From Labilibaculum sp. (GTDB lineage: Bacteria; Bacteroidota; Bacteroidia; Bacteroidales; Marinifilaceae): DNA of 64,000 nucleotides. The stretch spans positions 1,488,001 through 1,552,000 of the forward strand of contig NZ_OY761461.1 of the NCBI RefSeq assembly GCF_963664555.1, given 5' to 3'. Below are positions 9,412-17,824 of the stretch, one piece after another (positions within the stretch are counted from its first letter, which is position 1; each line of letters starts with the position of its first letter). The notes beneath the pieces are model-generated. The model did no database searches. It worked only from the letters and a program-made list of their open reading frames with translations, and was not told the DNA's origin. Both the position numbers and the translations under genes were made by a program.

Positions 9412-12400
9412 TTATTCCAATTTTCCATATTCACTGGGGGAAACACCAAAAATACTTTTAAAGCTTTTTGAAAAACCGGAGAGACTGTTGAATCCAACAC
9501 TATACATGATTTCGGTAATGTTACCTTCGTTGTTTTTGATCATTTGGGCTGCCTTTTGAAGCCTGTAGTTTTTTAATATGTCTTTGGTTGATTGATTGGT
9601 AATGGCTTTTAGTTTGCGGTATAAATGCGTTGAGCTAAGGTTCATTTTTGAGCTGATCATTTCAACGGATAAATCAGGATTGCTGATGTTCTCGGAGATA
9701 AATTCCATCACCTTTTTCAAAAATTGTTCATCCTGATTTCTGTCTGGATTATTTTCTTCCAATGGATTAATCAGCAGTTCCTTTTTTATAAAATCATGCA
9801 ATTGTTCTTTTCTGCTTACAATATTGTTGATGCAGGCTTTTAAGTAATTGATGTCGAATGGTTTTGTGATATACATGTTGGCACCCACTTCAATTCCTTC
9901 TGTTTTTTGTATATCCAGAGTTTTTGCTGTCAGCAGGATGATGGGAATCTGCTTTGTTGAGGTGTTTTGTTTTATTTTTTTACACATTTCAATACCATCC
10001 ATTACAGGCATCATAATATCAGAAATAATTATTTCAGGCTTTACTTCTACAGTCAAATCAAAACCCTTACTTCCATTACTGGCTTTATGGATGCAGTAAT
10101 CAGTTTCCAGATTCATTTCAATGTAATCAAGAATATCAGGATTATCATCAACAATTAAAATATGCTTTAGATCTTTGTTCGGTGGCAGTTGTTTCAGAAT
10201 TGCAGTTTGGCTGCCTGTATTAGTTTGTTGGGGTTGTTCTGCTGTAATCAGCTCTCCCTCTTCAAGCGGAAAAGTAAATGTAAACGTGCTTCCCAATCCA
10301 GTTTTACTTTTTACGCATATATTTCCCTGATGCAAACCGGCATATTGTTTCGCCATGGACAAACCAATTCCGGTTCCTTGTTGGTCGGTTGGGTTGTTTT
10401 CTGATTGGTAAAAGTTGTCAAAAATTTTACTTATATCGTCAGCAGGGATACCAGATCCGGTATCCGATACCGATATTTTTATTTTGTTCCGATTCTCATC
10501 GTTCACAATATCAACCGACATTTCAATGCTTCCTTCGGGGGGAGTATGTTTGAATGCATTGATTAGCAAATTGAATAGAATGGCCTCAATTTTTTCCTTA
10601 TCAAGAATTACATTGACTGGTGCAATACCACAGGTTAATGTGTAATTTACCTCGTTGCGTGAGGCCATATCTTTAAAAGAATCAAATATCTCCTCGCAGA
10701 AACTTGTTAATTCTATGTGTCTTTTTAATAAGGGGATGGTTTGACTTTCCAATTTTCTGAAATCTAGAATTTGGTTGATGAGTGTCAACAAACGTTTTGA
10801 ATTTTTCTCAGCTAATTTCAGCATTTCAAGGTTTTTCCCTTGCAGAGCACCTGATTTTAGAACCTGTTGAATGGGTGGTGTTATCAAACTTAAGGGAGTT
10901 CGGAATTCATGAGATATGTTTGTGAAAAATTGTTGTTTTGTATTCAGGATCTCTTCCGAGTGATTTTTTTCCAGATTGGCGATGCGCAATTGGTTGTTCA
11001 ATTTTTGTCTTTTGGCGTATAGTTTAAAAATAGAATAAACTACTGTTATGCACAGCAACAGGTACAAAACGATAAAAGGATTGCTTAACCATAAAGGAGG
11101 TTGAATTACAACAGCTAATTTGGTAGTTGTTTTACTTTGAATTCCGGCATAATTGATGGCTTCAACTTCTAAATTGTAATTTCCCGGTTTTAGGTTTGAA
11201 TAGGCAGCAAAGTTAACGTTTTGAGTGCTGTGCCAGTCTGTATCCAAGTTGTTGAGACGGTATCGGAAATGGCTCTTTTGGGGCAGCCAATAGTTTAATG
11301 TCGAGAAAAAAAATGTCAGAGAATTGTTTGAATATGTTAGACTTATTTTATCAGTATAGGCAATGTCTTTTTCTAATAATTTTGAATGATTGCGCGACGT
11401 AATCAGATCATTATTAACTTTTATAGCAGAAATAACGGATTTTGGACAGGCCGGTTGAAAATCTTCTGTATTCGTATTTGCTTCAACGTAACCGTTGTCG
11501 CCTCCAAAATATACCTTGCCAGACGTAGAGATTGCACTGCATTGAGAATAGAAATTTTTTAAAGGGTAATGCGGATTCAGAGGCATGGATATTATTGCTC
11601 CGGTACGAACTTCATATTTGATTACAGCAGTCAATCCTGCCATCCAAATATTGTTTTCCTGATCTGTTTCAATACTAATTGGGTCACCAATCACAGGGTT
11701 GTTTAACGGATAGCTGACGATGCTTTCTAATTTAGGTGTGTAATGAATCAATTGATTCTCTGTCGCCATCCAAATCGATTCATCTTTTGAGGCGTTCATG
11801 CAGGAAACAGATTGATTATTAATGAATTTGTTGATTTCACGAACAGGCTCAGTTGCTAGGGTCTTGTTATTGATTGTCCATAATTTGTTTGCCTTGCTGT
11901 AGTATATGTTTTCATTGCAGGCATAAATAAAATCAGGAGCAGAATCTTCCACCTTTGTAAAATGAATCGACTCAAGGGTTTGCATGTTACCGGTTAGTTT
12001 AAAAATACCGCCTTCCCAGGCATTCACCCATACCGAACCATCTTTGCTGATGGCAAAAGAGCTGATGTAATTTGAGGTTAAACCATTGCTTTTGTTTGCA
12101 CTGATCGATTTCATCACCTGCAGCTTTGGATTCCAAACGTTAATTCCTCCTGCTGTCCCAATCCATATGCAGCCATAAGGGTCTTCGGCTAAGGCATAGG
12201 CATTATCAAGTAATAATTTTTTATTGTCTTTGGCGTCAGCCGTAAAATAAGTTTTTTTATTGGTGTGTGGATCGCGGATAATTACACCGTGAATGGTTGC
12301 CATATACATGGTTTCATCTTCTGTCACAAGAATGTCTCTGATCTGATTTCCAGCCTTTTGATTGTTTACAGAATAGAATTCTTCATGAAGTTTGAAAAAT

Positions 12401-13452
12401 GGATTTTCTTTATTGATTAAGCTTATGCCATTGGAGGTTAGGAACCATAATGTATTGCTGCTGTCACGAAAAATATCCCACACAACGTTGTTGGTAATGC
12501 TATGATTGATAATTGGATTGTGGAAGTAAGTGTTGATGCATTTCAGATTCATGTCGAAAATTGACAAACCGAAATCTGTTCCAAGCCATAATTTATCCTC
12601 ATCTGTATAGATACATTTAACAACTTCGTTACTGATGCTGGTATTTGAGCTGTTATACAATTGGTGTTTAAAACTGTTTGTGTTAAACACAGCGAGTCCT
12701 GTTTCCGTACCAACATAAAGAATTGAGTCGTTTGTTTCCGAAAAGGGACAAATATCCAATATCAGATTATTTTTTAAGTAAGGTTTGTAATCTCCTTTTA
12801 AATTAAACGATTCAAATTTCCCGTTTTTAAAGCGGTTTAGTTTATTATAGGTTCCAATCCATAAGGAACCGTCTTTGGTTTCATAAAAGCATCGTATGGT
12901 AGAGTGGCTTAATTCACTATTTGTATCATTAAAAAAATCAAACTTATTTAGTTCTTTGCTGTAAGCTAAAAGCCCATTTGAAGTTCCAATCCAAATTTTG
13001 TTATCCATCGATTTGTAAAGACAGCGAATGGTAACGTCGGGTCCCAGATTCACTCTGCTTATTTCTAATGTTTTGGTATTTATTTTGCACAAACCTTTCC
13101 AGGTTCCGACCCATAGGGTATCGCCGTCTATTAGTAAGGAACTAATATTGTTCGTAGGCAGGGAATTTGGAGAGCCATCATTTTTAAATACAATAGTTGT
13201 ATAGCCATCGTACCTGCACACCCCATTTGCTGTTCCGATCCAAATAAATTCCTTTTGATCCTGAACTACCGAACTTGTGATGTTTGACGGGAGTCCGTCT
13301 TCCTGTCTTAAATTACTAAAATACAATGAGGGTACTTCAATGGCATAAGCCGGTGTAAATTGGAGCACGTAAAAGAATACAGCTATTAGTTTTAACAGCA
13401 TATGCTGTACCAGTGTTTTAGGCTCTTTTTTATCTGGAATATTATTTGCCAT
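9412..13452 (-). CDS. Hybrid two-component system sensor/regulator (HTCS) of PUL 1
   Basis: This 1346-residue one-protein signalling system spans the inner membrane. Its domains in order are a signal anchor, about 14 periplasmic propeller repeats (about residues 45-690) with many WIGT-type motifs, a Y_Y_Y Ig-like domain (about 700-785) and a transmembrane helix near 790-810. A histidine kinase follows, with phospho-acceptor His848 in NISHEFRTPL, then an HATPase with GTGIGLSM. A receiver carries Asp1145 in IISDIMMPVMDG, and an AraC-type HTH closes the C-terminus. HTCS proteins bind oligosaccharides in the periplasm and activate the adjacent PUL. It is divergent from the GH53-GH2-susCD operon, which it most likely controls. 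Confidence 0.96.
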   Translation of the reverse strand: MANNIPDKKEPKTLVQHMLLKLIAVFFYVLQFTPAYAIEVPSLYFSNLRQEDGLPSNITSSVVQDQKEFIWIGTANGVCRYDGYTTIVFKNDGSPNSLPTNNISSLLIDGDTLWVGTWKGLCKINTKTLEISRVNLGPDVTIRCLYKSMDNKIWIGTSNGLLAYSKELNKFDFFNDTNSELSHSTIRCFYETKDGSLWIGTYNKLNRFKNGKFESFNLKGDYKPYLKNNLILDICPFSETNDSILYVGTETGLAVFNTNSFKHQLYNSSNTSISNEVVKCIYTDEDKLWLGTDFGLSIFDMNLKCINTYFHNPIINHSITNNVVWDIFRDSSNTLWFLTSNGISLINKENPFFKLHEEFYSVNNQKAGNQIRDILVTEDETMYMATIHGVIIRDPHTNKKTYFTADAKDNKKLLLDNAYALAEDPYGCIWIGTAGGINVWNPKLQVMKSISANKSNGLTSNYISSFAISKDGSVWVNAWEGGIFKLTGNMQTLESIHFTKVEDSAPDFIYACNENIYYSKANKLWTINNKTLATEPVREINKFINNQSVSCMNASKDESIWMATENQLIHYTPKLESIVSYPLNNPVIGDPISIETDQENNIWMAGLTAVIKYEVRTGAIISMPLNPHYPLKNFYSQCSAISTSGKVYFGGDNGYVEANTNTEDFQPACPKSVISAIKVNNDLITSRNHSKLLEKDIAYTDKISLTYSNNSLTFFFSTLNYWLPQKSHFRYRLNNLDTDWHSTQNVNFAAYSNLKPGNYNLEVEAINYAGIQSKTTTKLAVVIQPPLWLSNPFIVLYLLLCITVVYSIFKLYAKRQKLNNQLRIANLEKNHSEEILNTKQQFFTNISHEFRTPLSLITPPIQQVLKSGALQGKNLEMLKLAEKNSKRLLTLINQILDFRKLESQTIPLLKRHIELTSFCEEIFDSFKDMASRNEVNYTLTCGIAPVNVILDKEKIEAILFNLLINAFKHTPPEGSIEMSVDIVNDENRNKIKISVSDTGSGIPADDISKIFDNFYQSENNPTDQQGTGIGLSMAKQYAGLHQGNICVKSKTGLGSTFTFTFPLEEGELITAEQPQQTNTGSQTAILKQLPPNKDLKHILIVDDNPDILDYIEMNLETDYCIHKASNGSKGFDLTVEVKPEIIISDIMMPVMDGIEMCKKIKQNTSTKQIPIILLTAKTLDIQKTEGIEVGANMYITKPFDINYLKACINNIVSRKEQLHDFIKKELLINPLEENNPDRNQDEQFLKKVMEFISENISNPDLSVEMISSKMNLSSTHLYRKLKAITNQSTKDILKNYRLQKAAQMIKNNEGNITEIMYSVGFNSLSGFSKSFKSIFGVSPSEYGKLE

Positions 13453-13774
13453 TTGTACTGATCAAAAATTAAATACCACGAATGCTTTCAGCAAATTAAC
13501 TTTTGTAATAAATCGTTTGGATACAAGTTAATCGTAAATATATTGAAATTTTACTAAGAATGGCTATCGTGTATGATACCTGCAAGTTTTGGTAAGAAAT
13601 GGACTAATTGTAAAAGTTTTTATCAAATAATTGACTTGGATGACTTTAGGTCTTTTGTGCAAAAAGTAAGATTTGAACAACGATTGGTACGTCTTAACAA
13701 AGTGTAGGGTTAAATACTTGTTTACTTTTATTGCAGCAATTTATAAAGGTAATTTCAAAAGTTTAAGATATCAT
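13453..13774. promoter_or_regulatory. Divergent intergenic region between HTCS and GH53
   Basis: This 322-bp AT-rich stretch contains no credible gene. It separates the minus-strand HTCS from the plus-strand galactan operon and must hold both promoters and probably the HTCS operator. I do not see a clear match to the Bacteroidota -33 TTTG / -7 TAnnTTTG promoter pair, so no exact site is given. A TTG-initiated extension of the GH53 frame into this region is judged untranslated. Confidence 0.5.
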
Positions 13775-14986
13775 ATGAGCATGAAAGTAATAAAGCAAAG
13801 CTTTGCACTCTTTTTAATTCTACTTATTAACCAATCTTGTGTTAGCAAGGGTGGAAATAAGGAAAGTAAAGATTCTGATTTGGCAGTAAAATCTGTAAGC
13901 GGGTTTGTAATGGGAGTAGATCTTTCCTATGTAAATCAAATTGAAGATTTTGATGGGGTATATAAAGAGGATGGGAAGCAGAAAGATGTTTATTCGATAT
14001 TTAAAGAACATGGAGCCAATATGGTGAGACTCAGGATTTGGAATAATCCGGATTGGATTTATGGAGTTTATAATGAAAACAGCTCATTGTATAGTGGTTT
14101 TGCTGATGTGAAAAAATCCATCCGCAGAGCGAAAGCACAAGGCATGGCTGTTAATCTTGATTTCCATTATTCCGACACATGGGCAGATCCCGGACATCAG
14201 ACGGTACCTAAGGCCTGGGAGAATATCACGGACATCAATGTGCTTTCGGATTCTGTTTACCAATATACTTATTCGGTTTTGAACGAGTTGTACAAAGAGA
14301 ATTTGCTGCCGGAAATGGTACAGATAGGCAATGAAACCAATTGTGGATTAATGCATACTGATACGAATGAGAATTTCCCAAAACTATCCATTTGTGATGA
14401 TAATTGGACTAGTTTGGGAAAGGTATTAAATGCAGGAATACAGGCAGTAAGAGATATTGATGCTAAAACAGGAAAGTCAACCATTATTGCTCTTCATGTA
14501 GCTGATCCAAAAAATCTGGATTTTTGGTACAAAGGAATTATTAATAAAGCAGGTGTTACCGGTTTTGATGTGGCCGGGTTTTCATACTATCCACACTGGC
14601 ATACTGAGGTTTCTTTTTCGGACTTACCCAATGTGGTTAAAAATTTACGTGCCGATATCAATAAGGATGTGATGATTCTTGAAACAGCTTATCCATATAC
14701 TCTTGAAGATAATGATAGCTACACCAATATTTTTGGTGCAGAAAGTGCTGTGGAAGGATATCCAATCAGTGTGGAAGGGCAACGTTCGTTCCTGATCGAT
14801 TTGACGAAAAACATGATGGATGCCGGAGCAAAAGGTGTTATGTATTGGGAGCCGGCGTGGATTTCTTCTAATATGAAAGATCTTTGGGGAAAGGGTTCTG
14901 CATGGGATAATGCAACGTTTTTCGATTCTTCGGGGAATCTTACAAAAGGAATTGATTATATGTCGTATGACAACAAAAAGAAATAG
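13775..14986 (+). CDS. GH53 arabinogalactan endo-beta-1,4-galactanase (first copy)
   Basis: This 403-residue lipoprotein should cut beta-1,4-galactan internally. I chose ATG 13775 (or ATG 13781) because it begins a lipoprotein signal with Cys at NQSC; the frame extends upstream only through a TTG codon with a non-signal sequence. GH53 motifs include GVDLSYVNQIE near the mature start and VDLDFHYSDTWADPG-like sequence. The acid/base is Glu187 in QIGNETN and the nucleophile is Glu303 in ILETAYP. A surface location would let it act before SusCD import. It is the first gene of the operon divergent from the HTCS. Its substrate is the same as that of the second GH53 at 24600, but the two are clearly diverged. 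Confidence 0.93.
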   Translation: MSMKVIKQSFALFLILLINQSCVSKGGNKESKDSDLAVKSVSGFVMGVDLSYVNQIEDFDGVYKEDGKQKDVYSIFKEHGANMVRLRIWNNPDWIYGVYNENSSLYSGFADVKKSIRRAKAQGMAVNLDFHYSDTWADPGHQTVPKAWENITDINVLSDSVYQYTYSVLNELYKENLLPEMVQIGNETNCGLMHTDTNENFPKLSICDDNWTSLGKVLNAGIQAVRDIDAKTGKSTIIALHVADPKNLDFWYKGIINKAGVTGFDVAGFSYYPHWHTEVSFSDLPNVVKNLRADINKDVMILETAYPYTLEDNDSYTNIFGAESAVEGYPISVEGQRSFLIDLTKNMMDAGAKGVMYWEPAWISSNMKDLWGKGSAWDNATFFDSSGNLTKGIDYMSYDNKKK

Positions 14987-15015
14987 GTAACAGTATCGGA
15001 TAAGATTTGAAGGTG

Positions 15016-17403
15016 ATGATTAGATTTATGTTGAAAATAGTATTTGTGTTGGTTCTTTGTGTGGGACTTTTGTCGTGCAGACAGAACCATAAGGGAGAGT
15101 ATGTGAATGGAAGAAATTCGTTTAATAAGGGATGGGAGTTTGTTAAAGATGTAAAGGTGCCAATTGATGAATTGATGATCCGTAAAGACAAGGATTTTTC
15201 ATGGGAAAAAGTTTCTTTACCTCATACTGCAAATATAGAACCTTTGGTTATTAAAGGAGATCAGTGGCAGGGAACTTGTTTTTACCGCAAATATTTTTCG
15301 CTGTCCAAAGATTTATCCGGCAAACATCTGGCTTTGTATTTTGAAGGAGCCATGCAGGTTGCGGAGGTATTTATGAATGGGGAGTTGCTTTATACCAACT
15401 TGGGCGGTTATCTTCCTTTTTATGTGGACATTACAAAAAATGTTGAGTTTGGAGTTGAAAATTGTCTGCTTGTGAAATTGAATAATGAAGACAATCCTTT
15501 AGTGCCACCGGGAAAATCATTAAAAGTTCTCGACTTCAATACCTATAGCGGAATTTATCGAAATGTTTGGTTGGAGGTGAAAAATCCTTTGCACATTTCA
15601 AATGAGGTGGAGGTTGATCACATTGCTGCAGGAGGTGTATTTGTAACTTATAGTAATGTTGGTGAAGACTCGGCTAAGGTTCATGTTCAGGTGGATATGA
15701 AAAACGATTTAGCCACCGAAAAGGAAGTGGAAGTTCAGTTGGAATTAATTGATGAGGGTGAAGCTGCAATAGTGAGTTCCTCTCAAAAACAAGTGCTAAA
15801 AGCTAATTCTACAGCAAAAGTAAACACGGATATAGAAGTGAAGCAACCAAAACTTTGGTCGCCTGATTCTCCGTTTCTTTATACTCTCAGAATTAAAGTA
15901 TTATTGAAGGGAGAGGAGTTGGAGACCAAGGATGTAAAAATAGGAATCAGAACATTTAGCATTACTGCACAAGAGGGATTTACAATAAATGGAAGGCCTT
16001 TGTATTTAAGAGGAACCAATCGTCATCAGGAATATCCATATGTTGGATATGCTATTTCTGATAATGCCAATTACAGAGATGCCTGGAAAATTAAAATGGC
16101 AGGTTTTAATATTGTCCGCTTGTCGCATTATCCGCAAAGTCAGGCATTTTTAAATGCCTGCGACGAATTGGGAATATTGGTAATGGATGCTATTCCAGGC
16201 TGGCAGTTTTTCGGGAATGAGGAGTTTCAGAAAAATGCAATTCAAGATATACGTAAAATGGTTCGGGTTGATCGTAATCATCCTTCTGTGGTTTTGTGGG
16301 AATCTTCATTAAATGAATCGGCAATGAGTCAGGATTTTATGGAGAAGTCGCACGAAGCAGTTCATGAAGAATTTCCGGGAACTGATGTTTATACCTGTGG
16401 TTGGAAAGATTTTGCTTACGATGTTTTTAATCCTGCACGCCAACACGCTAAGCCTCCATATTACTGGAATAAGTATGAAAAGGACAAGCCATTTTTTATT
16501 GCTGAATATGGCGATTGGGAATATTATGCTCAAAATGCCGGTTTCAATCAAAAAGCCTTTCAGGATTTGTCTGATGAGGAGCGTAATTCCCGGCAGTTAA
16601 GAAGTGCCGGTCAAAAAAGATTGGCGCAGCAAGCCTTGAATTATCAAGAGGCTCACAACAGTAATCTTCAAGGGAAAGCGATAGGTGATGCCAACTGGTT
16701 GATGTTTGATTACAACCGTGGCTATGCGCCGGATCTGGAATCTTCTGGAATCATGGATATTTTTCGTCTGCCTAAATTCGCCTATTATTTTTACAAAAGT
16801 CAGACAAATATTGGAGAGCCAGAATTGAAACAATTTACTGAACCAATGGTCGAAATTGCTAATTATTACAATGATCCATCCTTTTTAGATGTGAAGGTTT
16901 ACAGCAATTGCGAGGAAGTGGAGCTGTTGGTAAATGGCAAAAGTGCAGGAAAACAAAAACCCGATCAGGATAAAAACAGCACCCGCTTAAATCATCCTCC
17001 GTTTACTTTTCGATTGACCTCATTTACACCAGGAGAGTTGGTGGCAAAAGGATATGTGGATGGCAAAGTAGTATCAGAAGCAGTTCAGAAAACACCAGGC
17101 GGGCCCGCAGCTCTAAAATTATGGATGGATGAGAGTGGTAAAAAATTGGAAAGTGCATGTAACGATCTTGTGTTTGTATATGCTTCCGTTGTCGATAAAG
17201 AAGGCAATAGACTTCCTTTGGCGGAAAATAGTATCCAATTTATGATTGATGGAGAAGCAGAGATTATTGGAGCAAATCCTGTTAATGCCGAAGCCGGAAT
17301 AGCAACTGTTTTGGTAAAGGCCGGAGAATTACCGGGTAGTATCAAAGTAACTGCTGTGTCGGATGGTTTACAGGATGGAACTCTGGAGGTATGTGTGGAA
17401 TAG
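15016..17403 (+). CDS. GH2 beta-galactosidase (lipoprotein or periplasmic)
   Basis: This 795-residue glycoside hydrolase probably releases galactose from galacto-oligosaccharides made by GH53. ATG 15016 begins a lipoprotein signal (LCVGLLSC); a TTG nine bases upstream is less likely. A GH2 sugar-binding N-domain is followed by an Ig-like domain and then a TIM barrel. The barrel has acid/base Glu434 in SLNES and nucleophile Glu497 in IAEYGDW. C-terminal Ig-like regions of the DUF4982 or invasin type (about 610-795) complete it. The gene starts 29 bp after GH53. A GH2 next to a GH53 matches the known Bacteroides beta-1,4-galactan PUL arrangement. Other GH2 activities are possible from sequence alone. 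Confidence 0.88.
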   Translation: MIRFMLKIVFVLVLCVGLLSCRQNHKGEYVNGRNSFNKGWEFVKDVKVPIDELMIRKDKDFSWEKVSLPHTANIEPLVIKGDQWQGTCFYRKYFSLSKDLSGKHLALYFEGAMQVAEVFMNGELLYTNLGGYLPFYVDITKNVEFGVENCLLVKLNNEDNPLVPPGKSLKVLDFNTYSGIYRNVWLEVKNPLHISNEVEVDHIAAGGVFVTYSNVGEDSAKVHVQVDMKNDLATEKEVEVQLELIDEGEAAIVSSSQKQVLKANSTAKVNTDIEVKQPKLWSPDSPFLYTLRIKVLLKGEELETKDVKIGIRTFSITAQEGFTINGRPLYLRGTNRHQEYPYVGYAISDNANYRDAWKIKMAGFNIVRLSHYPQSQAFLNACDELGILVMDAIPGWQFFGNEEFQKNAIQDIRKMVRVDRNHPSVVLWESSLNESAMSQDFMEKSHEAVHEEFPGTDVYTCGWKDFAYDVFNPARQHAKPPYYWNKYEKDKPFFIAEYGDWEYYAQNAGFNQKAFQDLSDEERNSRQLRSAGQKRLAQQALNYQEAHNSNLQGKAIGDANWLMFDYNRGYAPDLESSGIMDIFRLPKFAYYFYKSQTNIGEPELKQFTEPMVEIANYYNDPSFLDVKVYSNCEEVELLVNGKSAGKQKPDQDKNSTRLNHPPFTFRLTSFTPGELVAKGYVDGKVVSEAVQKTPGGPAALKLWMDESGKKLESACNDLVFVYASVVDKEGNRLPLAENSIQFMIDGEAEIIGANPVNAEAGIATVLVKAGELPGSIKVTAVSDGLQDGTLEVCVE

Positions 17404-17824
17404 TAATGTTTTGTTAAGCATCGCAGAGGAAGGCATGCAATCCTTCTGCGGTGTTTCAAATGATAAAATAGTAATTCTTAAAATCAAAATCTATGAAAAA
17501 TCAGGAATTTAAGATATGCAGAACAGCATATCCCTAAAGCTGCCCCAATGGTAAACCGGCAAATGGAAAAACAGGAAACCGGGAATTCCATTTTAAGGTT
17601 TGTCTTACTAAAATGATTTTACGGGAAGGATTTTTTTATAGCAATATAAAAGAGCTTATCATCTTGTTTGTCATTGATTCATTAGTCGGATTTTGCTGAG
17701 AAAATAAGATTTTCAGGGAATCACATTTTATATAGGAAATAGCATGAAGGGGATTGAGATTTTTCCTGTTTGTGCAAAGGTTTTCACAACTAATAGTTCG
17801 TTAATCTTTTAATAAAAATAAGAC
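17404..17824. other. 421-bp intergenic region with hairpins before second susC
   Basis: No gene is visible here. A terminator-like hairpin lies at 17419-17453, where CATCGCAGAGGA pairs imperfectly with TCCTTCTGCGGTG and is followed by a short T tract. A 7-bp inverted repeat (GATATGC/GCATATC) lies at 17513-17532. The region probably holds the separate promoter of the second susCDE operon; an A/T-rich stretch precedes the start at 17825. I could not fix the promoter position. Confidence 0.5.

Noticed and set aside
10189..10645. Plus-strand frames opposite the HTCS gene
   Set aside because: They are antisense to well-supported kinase domains and show no protein-like features.
13673..13774. Longer GH53 protein starting at TTG 13673
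   Set aside because: The added 34 residues lack signal-peptide character, while ATG 13775 starts a clear lipoprotein signal.
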